From the NCBI RefSeq assembly GCF_001428865.1, contig NZ_LMIV01000002.1:752903-816902 (forward strand): a DNA stretch of 64,000 nucleotides, in the 5' to 3' direction. The notes beneath the pieces were generated by a model that saw only the letters and a program-made list of their open reading frames with translations, had not been told where the DNA came from and searched no databases. Positions 8,307 to 19,765 of the stretch are shown here, one piece after another (the stretch's first letter is position 1; each line of letters begins with the position of its first letter). The DNA is from Sphingomonas sp. Root241. Lineage in GTDB: Bacteria; Pseudomonadota; Alphaproteobacteria; Sphingomonadales; Sphingomonadaceae. The translations under genes were made by a program, and so were the position numbers.

Positions 8307-9977
8307 TCAGCCGAGCATGCCGGGCAAATCGAGCCCTTGCTCGCGCGCGCAGTCGATCGCGATCTCGTAGCCCGCATCGGCATGGCGCATGACGCCGGTG
8401 GCGGGATCGTTCCACAGCACGCGTTCGATCCGGCGCGCGGCGTCCGCAGTGCCGTCGCAGACGATCACCATCCCCGAATGCTGCGAGAAGCCCATACCGA
8501 CGCCGCCACCATGATGGAGCGACACCCAGGTCGCGCCGCTGGCGGTGTTGAGCAATGCGTTGAGCAACGGCCAGTCCGAGACCGCGTCCGAGCCGTCCTG
8601 CATCTTCTCGGTCTCGCGGTTGGGCGAGGCGACCGAGCCGCTGTCGAGATGATCGCGGCCGATCACGATCGGTGCCTTGAGCTCGCCCGAGGCGACCATC
8701 TCGTTGAAGGCGAGGCCGAGGCGGTGGCGTTCGCCCAGGCCGACCCAGCAGATCCGCGCGGGCAGGCCCTGGAAGTGGATCCGTTCGCGCGCCATGTCGA
8801 GCCAGTTGTGGAGGTGCGCGTTGTCGGGAAGCAGCTCCTTCACCTTGGCGTCGGTCTTCCAGATGTCCTCGGGATCGCCCGACAGCGCCACCCAGCGGAA
8901 CGGACCTACGCCGCGGCAGAAGAGCGGACGGATGTACGCCGGCACGAAGCCGGGGAAGTCGAACGCGTCGGTGACGCCTTCCTCGAACGCCATCTGGCGG
9001 ATGTTGTTGCCGTAATCGACCGTGGGGATGCCCATTGCGTGGAAGTCGAGCATCGCGCGGACATGGACCGCCATCGAGGCGCGGGCGGCTTTGTCGAGAC
9101 CTTCGGGATCGTCGCTGCGGGCGCGCTCCCATTGGTCGAGCGACCAGCCAAGCGGGAGGTAGCCGTTGCGCGGATCGTGGGCCGAGGTCTGATCGGTCAC
9201 CGCGTCGGGGCGGATGCCACGGCGGACCATCTCGGGATAGATCTCCGCGGCGTTGCCGAGCAGGCCGACCGAGACGGCATCGCCGGCCTTGTGCGCTTCC
9301 GCGACGATCGCCAGCGCCTCTTCGATGCTGTTCGCCTGATGGTCGAGATAGCCGGTCTTGAGTCGCATCTCGATCCGCGACGGCTGGCATTCGACCGCGA
9401 TGCACGAGGCGCCCGCCATCGTCGCGGCAAGCGGTTGCGCGCCGCCCATTCCGCCAAGGCCCGCGGTGAGGATCCAGCGGCCCTTCAGGGTGCCGCCGAA
9501 ATGCTGGCGGCCCATTTCGGCGAAGGTTTCGTAGGTGCCCTGAACGATGCCCTGGCTGCCGATATAGATCCAGCTGCCGGCGGTCATCTGGCCGTACATC
9601 ATCAGGCCCTTGCGATCGAGCTCGTTGAAATGCGCCCAGTTCGCCCAATGCGGAACGAGGTTGGAATTGGCGAGCAGCACGCGCGGCGCATCGGCATGGG
9701 TGCGGAAGATGCCGACCGGCTTGCCCGACTGGATGAGCAGGGTCTGGTCGTCCTCGAGCCGGCGCAGGCTGGCGACGATCGCGTCATAGCTCTCCCAGTC
9801 GCGCGCGGCCCGGCCGATGCCGCCATAGACGATCAGCTCCTCGGGCTTCTCGGCAACGCCGGGGTCGAGATTGTTCATCAGCATGCGCAAGGGCGCCTCG
9901 GTGAGCCAGCTCTTCGCGCTGAGCTCGGCGCCGCGCGCTGCCCGGATAATGCGGCTGTTGTCGCGGCGGGTGGTCAT
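8307..9977 (-). CDS. hutU: Urocanate hydratase
   Basis: A 556-residue urocanase, the second step of histidine degradation: urocanate plus water to imidazolone-propionate using tightly bound NAD. Length and sequence are typical, including [30 protein letters not shown] (dinucleotide loop) and the C-terminal [19 protein letters not shown]. The active-site region [20 protein letters not shown] holds the conserved Cys. It is the last gene of the hutI-hutH-hutG-hutU operon; its ATG overlaps the hutG stop by 4 bp. Confidence 0.98.
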   Translation of the reverse strand: MTTRRDNSRIIRAARGAELSAKSWLTEAPLRMLMNNLDPGVAEKPEELIVYGGIGRAARDWESYDAIVASLRRLEDDQTLLIQSGKPVGIFRTHADAPRVLLANSNLVPHWANWAHFNELDRKGLMMYGQMTAGSWIYIGSQGIVQGTYETFAEMGRQHFGGTLKGRWILTAGLGGMGGAQPLAATMAGASCIAVECQPSRIEMRLKTGYLDHQANSIEEALAIVAEAHKAGDAVSVGLLGNAAEIYPEMVRRGIRPDAVTDQTSAHDPRNGYLPLGWSLDQWERARSDDPEGLDKAARASMAVHVRAMLDFHAMGIPTVDYGNNIRQMAFEEGVTDAFDFPGFVPAYIRPLFCRGVGPFRWVALSGDPEDIWKTDAKVKELLPDNAHLHNWLDMARERIHFQGLPARICWVGLGERHRLGLAFNEMVASGELKAPIVIGRDHLDSGSVASPNRETEKMQDGSDAVSDWPLLNALLNTASGATWVSLHHGGGVGMGFSQHSGMVIVCDGTADAARRIERVLWNDPATGVMRHADAGYEIAIDCAREQGLDLPGMLG

Positions 9978-10792
9978 GCTGGCTTCCAGTCGAGGCAGGC
10001 GGTGAGGATGGCGTGGAGATCGACCATCAGCGGTGCGGCGCGGGCCGGGTCGAAGGGCGTCGGCCAGTTGGTCTCGTCGGGTTTGTCGGGCTCGTCGAGA
10101 TAGCCGCGGCAGGCGAGCTCCATCTGGATCGCGTGCACGCCCGTTTCGGGGCGGCCGTGATGGCGGGTGGTGTAGCCGCCGCGAAACCTGCCGTTCACCA
10201 CCAGCGAGCGGCCGGTGGCGGCGCAAGCACGCTCGACTGCTGCTTCGAGTGCGGAGTCGCAGGTCACGCCATCGTTGGTGCCGATGTTGAATTGGGGCAG
10301 TTCGCCGTCGAACAGGCGCGGCACGTGGCTGCGGATCGAATGGCAGTCGTAGAGGACGACGTTGCCGTGTGCCTCGCGGAGCCGTTCCAGCTCGGCGGTG
10401 AGCACGGCGTGATAGGGCGTCAACCACCGGTCGCGGCGCCGGGCGATCTCGGCTTCGTCGGGCGCCTGACCGGGCAAATAGAGCGGTTCGCCGTCGAAGG
10501 TGGTGGTCGGGCAGAGCTCGGTGGTCGTCTGGCCCGGATAGAGCGAGGCGCCGCTGGGATCGCGGTTCACGTCGATGACGCTGCGCGAGAGTGTGGTGCG
10601 GACGATCGTCGCGTCGAGATCGGCGGCGAAGGCGTAGAGCCGGTCGATCCACCAGTCGGCGTCCTTCCTCGCGCGCCATGGCGAGAGGAAGCGGGGCAGC
10701 AGGTCGTTGGGGATGTCCGTGCCGGTGTGCGGCATGCCGAGCACCAAAGGCGCATTGCCTCGGCGGACCATCAGCCAGTCGCTGTTAGCCAT
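9974..10792 (-). CDS. hutG: N-formylglutamate deformylase
   Basis: A 272-residue N-formylglutamate amidohydrolase. It removes formate from N-formylglutamate to give glutamate, the last step of the five-step hut pathway. Visible motifs are [11 protein letters not shown] near the N terminus, [15 protein letters not shown], and [16 protein letters not shown], with likely metal-binding His and Asp residues. The start overlaps the end of hutH by 8 bp and the stop overlaps hutU by 4 bp. Its presence together with hutF fits the N-formylglutamate route rather than direct formamide release. Confidence 0.96.
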   Translation of the reverse strand: MANSDWLMVRRGNAPLVLGMPHTGTDIPNDLLPRFLSPWRARKDADWWIDRLYAFAADLDATIVRTTLSRSVIDVNRDPSGASLYPGQTTTELCPTTTFDGEPLYLPGQAPDEAEIARRRDRWLTPYHAVLTAELERLREAHGNVVLYDCHSIRSHVPRLFDGELPQFNIGTNDGVTCDSALEAAVERACAATGRSLVVNGRFRGGYTTRHHGRPETGVHAIQMELACRGYLDEPDKPDETNWPTPFDPARAAPLMVDLHAILTACLDWKPA

Positions 10793-12323
10793 GCGTCACC
10801 GACGGAATGGGAACAGCGTGGCTTTCGGCGATCTCGCGCAAAATACCCGCGCGGACGATCTGTGCGGCGGCGGCGATGTCGGGATGAAAATAGCGATCTT
10901 CTTCCAGATGCGGCACGGCGTCACGTACTACCCGATGAACTGCCGCGATCGCTTCGCTGCTGCGGACGGGCGCGTGGAAGTCATAGCCTTGCGCCGCAGC
11001 GAGCAGTTCGATCGCAATGATATTGCCGGTATTGTCGGCCATCGCCATCAGCCGGCGGCTCCCGTGCGCGGCCATCGAGACATGGTCTTCCTGATTGGCC
11101 GAGGTTGGAATCGAATCGACGCTGGCCGGATAAGCGCGCTGCTTGTTTTCGGAGACCAGAGCGGCGGCGGTGACCTGGGGGATCATGAAACCCGAATTGA
11201 GCCCCGGACGCGGGGTGAGGAAGGCCGGCAATCCTGAGAGCGCCGGATCGACCAGCATCGCCAGCCGCCGCTCGGAAAGCGAGCCGATCTCGCACAGGGC
11301 CATCGCGATCATGTCGGCGGCGAAGGCGACGGGTTCGGCGTGGAAATTGCCGCCCGACAGCACTTCGTCGGTATCGGCGAAGACCAGCGGATTGTCCGAC
11401 ACGCTGTTGGCCTCGATCCTCAAGGTCGCCGCGGCCTGGCGGAGCAGATCGAGCGCGGCGCCCATCACCTGCGGCTGGCAGCGCAGGCAGTACGGATCCT
11501 GCACGCGCTTGTCGTCGTCGCGGTGCGAGGCGCGCAGCGGCGACCCATGCATCATCGCGCGCAGCATCGCCGCGACTTCCTTCTGGCCGCGATGACCGCG
11601 CAGATCGTGGATGCGCGGGTCGAAAGGTGTGTCGGAGCCCTTGGCCGCCTCGGTCGAAAGTGCGCCCGAGACGAGTGCGGCGGCGAACAATGCCTCGGCT
11701 TCGAACAGCCCGGCGAGCGCATAGGCTGTGGAGAATTGCGTGCCGTTGAGCAGTGCGAGGCCTTCCTTGGGGCCGAGCGTGAGCGGCTCTAGGCCCGCCT
11801 CGCGCAATGCCCGTTCGGCGGGAAGGCGGCCGGCGGGCGTGTCGATCTCGCCGACCCCAATCATCGCCGCGGTCATATGTGCGAGCGGGGCGAGGTCGCC
11901 CGAAGCGCCGACCGAGCCCTGTGCCGGGACCACCGGCAGCAGATCGCGTGCCAGCATCGCCTCGAGCAGGTCGAGCGTGTCGAGCCGCACGCCCGATGCG
12001 CCGCGGGCGAGGCTCGCGAGCTTGAGCGCCATCATCAGCCGGAGCACGGGGCGCAGCATGGGATCGCCGACCCCCGCCGCGTGCGAGAGGACGAGGTTGC
12101 GCTGGAGCGCGTCGAGATCGGCGGGTTCGATGCGGATGCTGGCGAGGAGGCCGAAGCCGGTGTTGACGCCGTAGACTGCATGATCGCCTGCAGCGATCCG
12201 GGCGATGGTGCCGGCGGCGCGCTGGACTGCCGGACGACAGGCGGAGTCGAGCTGCGTCTCGCCGCCGCGATAGATTGCGCGCCATTGCTCGAGCGGCACT
12301 GCGCCGGGTTCGAGCGTGATCAT
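10785..12323 (-). CDS. hutH: Histidine ammonia-lyase
   Basis: A 512-residue histidase, the first step: histidine to urocanate plus ammonia. The Ala140-Ser141-Gly142 triad in [14 protein letters not shown] forms the MIO electrophile, and Tyr51 in [10 protein letters not shown] is the conserved catalytic Tyr. The ATG at 12323 follows GGAGGACAGGC. The start overlaps the hutI stop by 4 bp. There are no unusual residues. It is coordinated with the other hut genes on this strand and probably repressed by HutC. Confidence 0.98.
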   Translation of the reverse strand: MITLEPGAVPLEQWRAIYRGGETQLDSACRPAVQRAAGTIARIAAGDHAVYGVNTGFGLLASIRIEPADLDALQRNLVLSHAAGVGDPMLRPVLRLMMALKLASLARGASGVRLDTLDLLEAMLARDLLPVVPAQGSVGASGDLAPLAHMTAAMIGVGEIDTPAGRLPAERALREAGLEPLTLGPKEGLALLNGTQFSTAYALAGLFEAEALFAAALVSGALSTEAAKGSDTPFDPRIHDLRGHRGQKEVAAMLRAMMHGSPLRASHRDDDKRVQDPYCLRCQPQVMGAALDLLRQAAATLRIEANSVSDNPLVFADTDEVLSGGNFHAEPVAFAADMIAMALCEIGSLSERRLAMLVDPALSGLPAFLTPRPGLNSGFMIPQVTAAALVSENKQRAYPASVDSIPTSANQEDHVSMAAHGSRRLMAMADNTGNIIAIELLAAAQGYDFHAPVRSSEAIAAVHRVVRDAVPHLEEDRYFHPDIAAAAQIVRAGILREIAESHAVPIPSVTHG

Positions 12324-13522
12324 GCCTGTCCTCCAAAGATGCGGGCATGGAGCGGGTTGAACCCCATGCGATAGACGAGCTCGGCGGTCTCCTCGATGTC
12401 CCAGATCGCGAGATCGCAACGCTTGCCGGGCTCGAGCGTGCCGACGGTATCCAGCCGGCCGAGTGCGCGTGCCGCTTCGCGCGTCATGCCGGCGATGCAT
12501 TCGTCGACGGTCAGCCGGAACAAGGTCGCCGCCATGTTCATCGCCAGCAGCGGCGAAGTGAGCGGCGAGGTGCCGGGATTGCAGTCGGTGGCAATGGCGA
12601 TCGGCACGCTGGCGCGGCGGAGCGCACCGACCGGGGGGAGGCGGGTCTCGCGGGTGAAGTAGAATGCTCCGGGCAGCAGCACCGCGACGGTGCCGGCGCG
12701 CGCCATCGCCGCGACGCCGGCTTCGTCGAGATGCTCGAGATGATCGGCGGAGAGCGCGCCGAACTCGGCCGCGAGCGCCGCGCCGTGAAGGTTGGAGAGC
12801 TGCTCGGCATGGAGCTTCACCGGCAGGCCGTTGGCACGGGCGGCCTCGAACACGCGGCGGACCTGATCGGGGCTGAAGCCGATCCCTTCGCAGAACGCAT
12901 CGACGGCATCGGCCAGGCCGGCCGCGGCGACCGCGGGAATCATCGCTTCGCAGACCCGTTCGATATAGCCGTCGGCATCGCCCTTGAACTCGCCCGGCAC
13001 GGCGTGCGCGCCGAGAAAGGTTGTCGCGATGTTCACGGCGCGCCGTTCGCCCAGCGCACGCGCGGCGCGCAGCATCTTGCATTCGTCGGCTTCGGACAGG
13101 CCGTAACCCGATTTGATCTCGATCGTAGTCACGCCGTCGGCCAGCATCGTATCTAGCCGAGGCAATGCGGCGGAAACCAGTTCCTCCTCGCTGGCGGCAC
13201 GTGTGGCGGCCATGGTCGAGACGATGCCGCCGCCCGCGCGGGCGATCTCTTCGTAGCTCGCACCCTCAAGGCGTAGCTCGAACTCGCGCGCACGATTGCC
13301 GGCAAAAACGAGGTGGGTGTGGCAATCGATCAGCCCGGGCGTGATCCAGCGGCCTTCGCAATCATGGATGGTTTCGGCATCGAACGCCGGGGTGTCGCCG
13401 CGGGGGCCGGCATAGACGATGTGGCCGCCGGTTGCGGCGATCAGGCCGTCCTCCACCACGCCGAGGCCCTCGCCGCGCAGCGTGGCCAGCCTGGCGTTGC
13501 TCCACAGCTGCTCGACGCGCAC
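12320..13522 (-). CDS. hutI: Imidazolonepropionase
   Basis: A 400-residue amidohydrolase-fold enzyme that opens the imidazolone ring to N-formimino-glutamate. The metal-binding HxH is at 68-70 ([15 protein letters not shown]). Further ligands lie in KLHAEQLSN and the DCNPGT motif. The start is GTG at 13522, with AGGAGG eight bases upstream. It is the first gene of the hutIHGU operon and is divergent from hutF across a 93-bp region that carries a HutC-like palindrome. Confidence 0.96.
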   Translation of the reverse strand: MRVEQLWSNARLATLRGEGLGVVEDGLIAATGGHIVYAGPRGDTPAFDAETIHDCEGRWITPGLIDCHTHLVFAGNRAREFELRLEGASYEEIARAGGGIVSTMAATRAASEEELVSAALPRLDTMLADGVTTIEIKSGYGLSEADECKMLRAARALGERRAVNIATTFLGAHAVPGEFKGDADGYIERVCEAMIPAVAAAGLADAVDAFCEGIGFSPDQVRRVFEAARANGLPVKLHAEQLSNLHGAALAAEFGALSADHLEHLDEAGVAAMARAGTVAVLLPGAFYFTRETRLPPVGALRRASVPIAIATDCNPGTSPLTSPLLAMNMAATLFRLTVDECIAGMTREAARALGRLDTVGTLEPGKRCDLAIWDIEETAELVYRMGFNPLHARIFGGQA

Positions 13523-13571
13523 GCAATGACCCTCCTGAAAGCGATTGATCGATCCTCTAGGATCTCGCCGG

Positions 13572-13587
13572 AAATGTCTATACATTT
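13572..13587. promoter_or_regulatory. Probable HutC operator between hutI and hutF
   Basis: AAATGT-N4-ACATTT, perfect 6-bp arms, midway between the divergent hutI and hutF starts. GntR/HutC-family regulators bind short palindromes of this sort, and a hutC gene follows hutF. One site could control both operons. Confidence 0.6.
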
Positions 13588-13615
13588 GTCCACGACACGA
13601 TGCGGAAGGGCGGCG

Positions 13616-14983
13616 ATGCAAAGCTGGTGGTTCGAGACTGCGCTGCTGGCGGACGGATGGGCCGAGCACGTACGGATGACGGCCGCGAATGGCGTCATCG
13701 TCGCTCTGACGCTCGGTGTCGCGCCGGAGCCCGGCGACGAGCGGCACGGCGTGGCGCTGCCGGGCGTCGCCAATCTCCACAGCCATGCCTTCCAGCGCGG
13801 CATGGCCGGCATGGCCGAACGGCGCGGGCCGGCGGCGGACAGTTTCTGGACGTGGCGCGACCTGATGTACCGCTTCGCCAATGCGATCGGCCCGGACGAA
13901 CTCGAGGCGATCGCTGCACTCGCTTTCGTCGAGATGCTCGAGGCGGGCTTCGTCCGGGTGGGCGAGTTCCATTATGTCCATCACGACATCCACGGTGCGC
14001 CCTTTGCCGATCCGGCGGAGATGGGCGCGCGGCTGGCGGCGGCGGCGACGGAGACGGGCATTGGGCTCACCTTGTTGCCGGTGCTCTACATGGCGTCGGG
14101 CTTTGGCGGCGCGGCGCCCCGGCCCGAGCAGCGGCGCTTCGTGCACGACATCCACGGCTATGCCCGGCTGGTCGAGGCTTCGCGGCGTGCTGTGACGGGG
14201 CTTTCGGACGCGCGTGTCGGCGTCGCGCCGCACAGTTTACGCGCCGTGACGCCCGAGGGGCTGGCGGCCGCAGTCGAGATCGGGGGTGACGGCCCGGTGC
14301 ATATCCATATCGCCGAGCAGACCGGCGAGGTCGAGGATTGCCTGCGGCATCATGGCCGCCGTCCGGTCGAATGGCTGCTCGAATATGCGCCGGTGGATTC
14401 GCGCTGGTGCCTCGTCCACGCGACGCACGCCACCATGGCGGAGCTGGAGGGGATCGCGCGGAGCGGCGCCGTCGTGGGCCTCTGTCCGATCACCGAAGCC
14501 AATTTGGGCGACGGCATCTTTCCCGCCACGGATTTCGTCGCGGCGGGTGGACGCTTCGGAGTGGGCTCCGATTCGAACGTGCTGATCGACTTGGCGCAGG
14601 AACTGCGCAGCCTCGAATATTCGCAGCGGCTGGTACGGCGCGAGCGCAATCTGCTGTCGAACCCGGCCTGCCCCTCGACCGGGCGGACGTTGTTCGACGC
14701 GGCGGGCAAAAGCGGAGCACAGGCGCTGGGGATAGGCAGCCAACGCCTCGCGGCCGGCGCGCGCGCCGATTTCGTGACGCTCGATCGCGGCCATCCCACA
14801 TTGGCCGACCGCATCGGCGATGCGCTGCTCGACGCGTTCGTCTTCGCCGACAGCCGGGGAATGATCGACGGCGTGTGGCGCGGCGGGCGGCAATGGGTGA
14901 AGGGCGGACGACATGTCGCGCGCGACGCGGTGATGGCGCGCTACGCGCGCGCGCTTGCGGGGCTGGGGATCGCCGGACAATGA
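13616..14983 (+). CDS. hutF: Formimidoylglutamate deiminase
   Basis: A 455-residue amidohydrolase that converts N-formimino-glutamate to N-formylglutamate and ammonia. The metal HxH is His55/His57 ([14 protein letters not shown]). Other ligands are seen in [22 protein letters not shown] and [16 protein letters not shown]. The start ATG at 13616 follows GGAAGG. It overlaps hutC by 4 bp. Together with hutG it makes the pathway end in glutamate plus formate. It is divergent from hutIHGU. Confidence 0.95.
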   Translation: MQSWWFETALLADGWAEHVRMTAANGVIVALTLGVAPEPGDERHGVALPGVANLHSHAFQRGMAGMAERRGPAADSFWTWRDLMYRFANAIGPDELEAIAALAFVEMLEAGFVRVGEFHYVHHDIHGAPFADPAEMGARLAAAATETGIGLTLLPVLYMASGFGGAAPRPEQRRFVHDIHGYARLVEASRRAVTGLSDARVGVAPHSLRAVTPEGLAAAVEIGGDGPVHIHIAEQTGEVEDCLRHHGRRPVEWLLEYAPVDSRWCLVHATHATMAELEGIARSGAVVGLCPITEANLGDGIFPATDFVAAGGRFGVGSDSNVLIDLAQELRSLEYSQRLVRRERNLLSNPACPSTGRTLFDAAGKSGAQALGIGSQRLAAGARADFVTLDRGHPTLADRIGDALLDAFVFADSRGMIDGVWRGGRQWVKGGRHVARDAVMARYARALAGLGIAGQ

Positions 14984-15714
14984 CCGCCGACGCCCGTCCG
15001 CTCTACCAGGCCATCCGCAACGCTATCGAGGGCCGGATCATGTCGGGCGCGCTGCGGCCCGGCGACCGCATTCCGTTCGAGCACGAGCTGATGGCGGAAT
15101 ATGGCTGCTCGCGCATGACGGTGAACAAGGCGCTGTCGGCGCTCGCCGGCGCAGGGCTGATCTCGCGCCAGCGCCGGCGCGGCTCGTTCGTCACCCGACC
15201 GCGGATCCATATGGCGGCGCTGCAGATCCCCGATATCGGCGAGGAGATCGAGCAGCGCGGCCATGCCTATGCGCTGCGGCTGGTTGGCCAGGCCGAGCTG
15301 GATGCGGACGGTGCCAGCGGCGCGTTGCTGCGCCTGCCGCCGCACGGCAAGTTGTTGTCGCTCCAGTGCGTGCATCTCGCCGACGGCCTTCCTTATGCAG
15401 TCGAGGAGCGGCTGATCAATCTCGCCGCGGTGCCCGCAGCGCGCGACACCGATTTTTCGGTGATCCCGCCGGGAAGTTGGCTGCTCGCGCATGTTCCCTG
15501 GACCGAGGCGGAGCACCGCATCACCGCGGCGGCGGCAGGGGATGCGGCCGCCTTGCTCGAAGTGCCTGCGGACAAGCCGTGCCTCGTGCTCGAGCGCTGG
15601 ACCTGGCGCGAGAAGGAATCGATCACTTATGTGCGCACGGTCTTCCACGGCGACAATTTCGACCTGACCGCGCGGTTCGCGTCGCAGGCGGCGAGAATCC
15701 CGCTCGGCGATTGA
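14980..15714 (+). CDS. hutC: Histidine utilization repressor, GntR/HutC family
   Basis: A 244-residue GntR-family regulator. The winged helix-turn-helix is at about 5-73 (FEHELMAEYGCSRMTVNKAL, then ISRQRRRGSFV), followed by a UTRA ligand-binding domain (about 90-230) that in HutC binds urocanate. It is coupled to hutF by an ATGA overlap. The palindrome at 13572-13587 is its most likely operator. No hut transporter gene is seen in the window. Confidence 0.95.
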   Translation: MTADARPLYQAIRNAIEGRIMSGALRPGDRIPFEHELMAEYGCSRMTVNKALSALAGAGLISRQRRRGSFVTRPRIHMAALQIPDIGEEIEQRGHAYALRLVGQAELDADGASGALLRLPPHGKLLSLQCVHLADGLPYAVEERLINLAAVPAARDTDFSVIPPGSWLLAHVPWTEAEHRITAAAAGDAAALLEVPADKPCLVLERWTWREKESITYVRTVFHGDNFDLTARFASQAARIPLGD

Positions 15715-15987
15715 TCGCCGCCCGAGAAGTTGTCCGGCGTCGTCTCGCAGCGGGACAGAGTCCCCATTAACCCTCTGTGGGCTCTCTTTTATCCGATTGG
15801 TCTGACGATTGGCTTGCGCCGGAGGAAAAAACTGGTAATTCTAAAAGCTGAAGTCACGTTCCATATTGTGGGAGAACAGGAGGGACAACCTCCGGAACCC
15901 CACAAAATGCGTCCGGTCGCGGGGACAACAACAACCTGAGACTCGCTTCGGACGACCGCGTGAACAACGGTGGGAGAGGGGAAAATC

Positions 15988-18900
15988 ATGTCGAATCGAT
16001 CGAATCTGCGCGTCCGCATTGGGGCGACTGCGTCCTGGACGGTGCTGGGGCTGGCACTGATCTGTGGCGGGCAGGCAATGGCGCAGACCGCGCCCCAGGC
16101 GGGCGAACAGGGCGGACAGGTGGCGCCTTCGCCCGAAGACATCGTTCCACCCGAGAGCGAAGAGGCGATCATCGTCGTCGGCTCGCGCGCCAGCCAGCAA
16201 TCGGCCAACAATCGCAAGAAGAACGCCAGGACGGCGACAGACTCGATCGTTGCCGATGACGTCGGCTCCTTCCCCGACCGCAACGTCAACGAAGCGATCT
16301 CGCGCATCCCGGGCGTCGCGCTCGGCCGCAACGAGTTCGGCGAAGGTGACAGCGTCACCGTGCGCGGCAATGGCCCCGATCTCACGCGGGTCGAACTCGA
16401 CGGGATCGGCGTGCAGAGCACCACGGCGCTCGCGCTCGGGGCGAGCCGCAGCGCGGATCTGCGTGAGCTTCCAGCCGAATTGATCAAGAGCGTCGACGTG
16501 GTCAAGGGTTCGACCGCCGACATGACCGAGGGCTCGCTGGGCGGAACCGTTCAGATCAAGACCCGCACCGGCCTTGATTTCAAAAAGCCTTATTTCTCGC
16601 TCCGCGCCGGCGCCGGACAGAATTCGCTCGGCAGGGACTGGACCCCGGACTTCAACGCCGTCGCTGCGCACAAGTTCTTGAACGATCGGCTCGGCGTGAT
16701 CGTCAGCGGCACCTATTCCAAGATCCAGAACGACGGCCATGGCTATGAGCAGACGACTTCCAACAACCGTGGTTTTGCGCGCCTCTTCGACTTCGACAAT
16801 TCACCCGAAAAGACGTTCAGTTTCAATCCGGCGACGGTCGGGACCGACGCTGCGGACGTTGCTTTCGCCAACAGCACCGCCCCTGACGGCACCACGCTCA
16901 CGCCACGCGAATTGGTGACGCTCGCCGCCGGCGCGACCAGCAAGGCGCAGTGCCTCTCGATCTTCCCGTATCTTCCTCTGCAAACGGCGGGCAACGCCAC
17001 GACCGCGGCACGGGTCCAGCAGCGGACGGTGGAGCAGCAAACCTGTCTCAACCAGTGGAACGACGCGACTCCGTCGCTGGTCCGCAACTTCATGAACACG
17101 CAGACCGACGAGCGCTACTCGATCGATGCGCGGCTCGATTTCCGCGTGAACGACCAGTTGACCGTCTATGCCAAGGCAACGCGCGCCGACCGCCAGGTCC
17201 ATGACCAGAATCGCAGCCGCAACCCGGTAAGCCTGTTCAACCAGAATATTGCCGGTACCTTCAGCGATACGACCACGGGCAATCCGCGCACGCGTACCGT
17301 CAACGCCAACGCGCCTGCCGGATATAATGTGTTCGACCCTGTCTACGGCCTCAATGTCGTCAGCACCGGCAGCGGCAACTCCCTGATCAGCGTCCCCGTC
17401 GCGGGGCAGGTCTTGAACGTGGTTCCCGGCAGCGTGGTGGTGGATGCTAATCACAACGTCACTCAGATGAAGTTGACCAATAATTCGGTGAGCATCGACC
17501 AGATCGAGAACCACATCGACACCAAGACGATGTATTATCAGGGCGGTGCCGAATATCGCGGCGAGCGGCTCGAGATTGATGCGATGGCGGGCATGACCAA
17601 GGCGACATCGGGCCGCGGCGACATGCGTACTTCGCGCTCCTACGCTTATGGCGATGCGACACTGACGCTGCAGCCCAACGGCCTCTACGACGTCGCTCTG
17701 CCAGCCAGCTACGACGACACCAATCCTGCGAACTTCGTGCAATTGCGACCGCCCGCGTGCATCGGCACGGGGACGGCACCGACCTGCGTCGGCCAGAGTG
17801 CCGTCACGGCCGGGCCCAACGCGCCGGCAAGTCCCGCCTATACTGTCGGGCAGTTGCCGCTGACCACCCCGAGCTTCGGGGTCTCCTATTCTCCGGCGCT
17901 TGGTGAATCGTCGGAGCGGATCGCCAAGCTCGACCTGCGGTACGACACCCGGGATTGGCTGCCGTTCATCACCAAATTCTCGGTCGGCGGGATGTATCGC
18001 AAGAACAAGTCCGAGCGCTGGGGCGGCGGCGGGTACACGGTGTCCTCGGCTGTGGGCACCTTCGGGACCGCCGGGTACGTGCCCGCGGTGATCGTGCCGA
18101 CGGCCAATGTCCGCGGTACGTTGCGCGCCTGTCAGCCGACCGCGACGTCGACGGTGTCGTGCAATTACGGTTACGTTCCGTCCACCAATCCTGCCAATGT
18201 CCGCTCGGGCGTGGATACGCTGACCCCGGCCGATCTCATCGCGCTGTTCACCAGGACGCTCGAGCCCAGCGGTTCGCAATATTTCGGCGATCTGCCCAAT
18301 CGCGGCACGCTGCCGGACGCATGGCAGGGAATTCGCACCGACGAGTTGTTCGCTGCGCTCGGCGCGAAGGACTTCATGAACTATGATTGCCTCAAGACTT
18401 GCGTCGGCACCGACGGCAAGACATACGACCAGCCGGCGACGCGGGTGCAGGAGACGATCAAGAACGTCTATGCGATGTTCGACTTCGAGCAGAAGCTGCC
18501 GCTGGGGCTGGTTTTCAACGGCAATGTCGGCGTGCGCGGCGTGTTCGCCAATGTGACCGGCACGTCGCTGCTCACGCTGAACAGCATTCGCAAGGGCCCC
18601 GCCTTCAATCCTCTGGATCCCAACAATGCGGGTGGTATCATCACCCAGACGTTCATTGCCAACACCTCGGTCAATGCCAGCACCCGCGATTGGCTGCCCA
18701 GCGTCAACCTCAATCTCTGGGGCTTCAACGAATCGGTCGTGTTGCGACTCTATGGCGGCAAGACCGTCGCGCGTCCGTCGATGGGCAATCTCATCGCGGG
18801 CGGCACGTGCACGATCGACCAGCGCGCGATCGATGCCGACGGCGACGATATCTTCGGCTGCACCGGGCGCATCGGGAATCCCGGGCTGAAGCCATTTACC

Positions 18901-19689
18901 GCGTGGAGCTACAACGCCAGCCTCGAATGGTATCCCAACGCGGATACGATGTTCTCGGCGACTTATGGCAAGCTCGACGTCAAGATCGGCAATCCGCTTC
19001 AGGTGACCAAGACCGCGCGGCCTTTCGCGGGGAGCGAAGGAACCGATCCAGGCACGGGCGAAGCGCTCTCCGATATCGAGTTCGCCTATCCCACTTACGA
19101 AAACGGACCGGGCTACAAGCGTTCGATCTGGGAGTTCTCCGCCAAGACCGCATTCACCTTCCTGCCCTGGTTCCTGAAGTACACCGGCGCCGATGCCAAC
19201 TTCTCGATCCTGTCATCGGCAGTGACGTCTGGGCAGCAGGATCCGCTCACTGGGGACGTCATGCTTCCGCCTGACGAATCGAAATATTATACCAACGCTT
19301 CGCTGTGGTATGATGACGGCAAGCTCAACATCCGGGTCGCCTATCAGAGGCGCAGCGCGCGGTTTAACTGCATCACGCCGTGCGGCGGCAACAATATCGA
19401 CATCAACTATCCGGGCGAACAATGGACCAACGTGCGCCTCGTTGGTCCGGGTTGGAATCCGGGCGTTCCGCGCTTCACGGATGGCAGCACCTTCATCGAC
19501 GCCAAGATCTCGTATAATGTCACGCGCAATTTCCAGGTCTATGCAGAAGGCCGCAACATGCGGCGCGAGGCGCAGACGATCTCGACCGGCAGCTACGTGC
19601 CCTTCGAAGACGGTGCTCCCAAGATCATGCGCCTGTCTTATGGTGGCCGGCGGATCATGACCGGCGTCCGCCTCCAGTTCGGCAACTGA
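15988..19689 (+). CDS. Very large TonB-dependent receptor
   Basis: A 1233-residue TonB-dependent outer-membrane receptor, far longer than the usual 700-900, placing it in the long sphingomonad/Caulobacter class. The signal peptide ends at about residue 33 (AMA-Q). The plug domain is at about 55-195 (NVNEAISRIPGVALGRNEF, then VTVRGNGPDLTRVELDG, then GSTADMTEGSLGGTVQIKTR). Then comes a 22-strand-type barrel ending in LQFGN. Long cysteine-containing insertions suggest large extracellular loops. The ATG at 15988 has GGAGAGGGG upstream. Energy-dependent substrate uptake is known for the family; this substrate is not. Two downstream genes are close on the same strand. Confidence 0.95.
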   Translation: MSNRSNLRVRIGATASWTVLGLALICGGQAMAQTAPQAGEQGGQVAPSPEDIVPPESEEAIIVVGSRASQQSANNRKKNARTATDSIVADDVGSFPDRNVNEAISRIPGVALGRNEFGEGDSVTVRGNGPDLTRVELDGIGVQSTTALALGASRSADLRELPAELIKSVDVVKGSTADMTEGSLGGTVQIKTRTGLDFKKPYFSLRAGAGQNSLGRDWTPDFNAVAAHKFLNDRLGVIVSGTYSKIQNDGHGYEQTTSNNRGFARLFDFDNSPEKTFSFNPATVGTDAADVAFANSTAPDGTTLTPRELVTLAAGATSKAQCLSIFPYLPLQTAGNATTAARVQQRTVEQQTCLNQWNDATPSLVRNFMNTQTDERYSIDARLDFRVNDQLTVYAKATRADRQVHDQNRSRNPVSLFNQNIAGTFSDTTTGNPRTRTVNANAPAGYNVFDPVYGLNVVSTGSGNSLISVPVAGQVLNVVPGSVVVDANHNVTQMKLTNNSVSIDQIENHIDTKTMYYQGGAEYRGERLEIDAMAGMTKATSGRGDMRTSRSYAYGDATLTLQPNGLYDVALPASYDDTNPANFVQLRPPACIGTGTAPTCVGQSAVTAGPNAPASPAYTVGQLPLTTPSFGVSYSPALGESSERIAKLDLRYDTRDWLPFITKFSVGGMYRKNKSERWGGGGYTVSSAVGTFGTAGYVPAVIVPTANVRGTLRACQPTATSTVSCNYGYVPSTNPANVRSGVDTLTPADLIALFTRTLEPSGSQYFGDLPNRGTLPDAWQGIRTDELFAALGAKDFMNYDCLKTCVGTDGKTYDQPATRVQETIKNVYAMFDFEQKLPLGLVFNGNVGVRGVFANVTGTSLLTLNSIRKGPAFNPLDPNNAGGIITQTFIANTSVNASTRDWLPSVNLNLWGFNESVVLRLYGGKTVARPSMGNLIAGGTCTIDQRAIDADGDDIFGCTGRIGNPGLKPFTAWSYNASLEWYPNADTMFSATYGKLDVKIGNPLQVTKTARPFAGSEGTDPGTGEALSDIEFAYPTYENGPGYKRSIWEFSAKTAFTFLPWFLKYTGADANFSILSSAVTSGQQDPLTGDVMLPPDESKYYTNASLWYDDGKLNIRVAYQRRSARFNCITPCGGNNIDINYPGEQWTNVRLVGPGWNPGVPRFTDGSTFIDAKISYNVTRNFQVYAEGRNMRREAQTISTGSYVPFEDGAPKIMRLSYGGRRIMTGVRLQFGN

Positions 19690-19695
19690 TGCCCG

Positions 19696-19721
19696 GCGGC
19701 CGTCCCTTCCGGGGCGGCCGC
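19696..19721 (+). terminator. Strong GC hairpin after the TonB receptor gene
   Basis: GCGGCCGTCCC pairs with GGGGCGGCCGC (11 bp, one G-T pair) around a TTCC loop, starting 7 bp after the receptor stop. There is no T-run, so it may attenuate rather than fully terminate, lowering expression of the next two genes. Confidence 0.45.
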
Positions 19722-19765
19722 TGCCCTCGCTTGATCTGGCCGGGGCCTTGGCCGACAACGCTGCG

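Noticed and set aside
8337..10103. 588-codon plus-strand frame
   Set aside because: Antisense to hutU, which is certain; a by-product of high GC.
15715..15987. Riboswitch or small RNA upstream of the TonB receptor
   Set aside because: The 273-bp gap has an AT-rich promoter-like stretch but I could not match any known riboswitch or conserved helix pattern.
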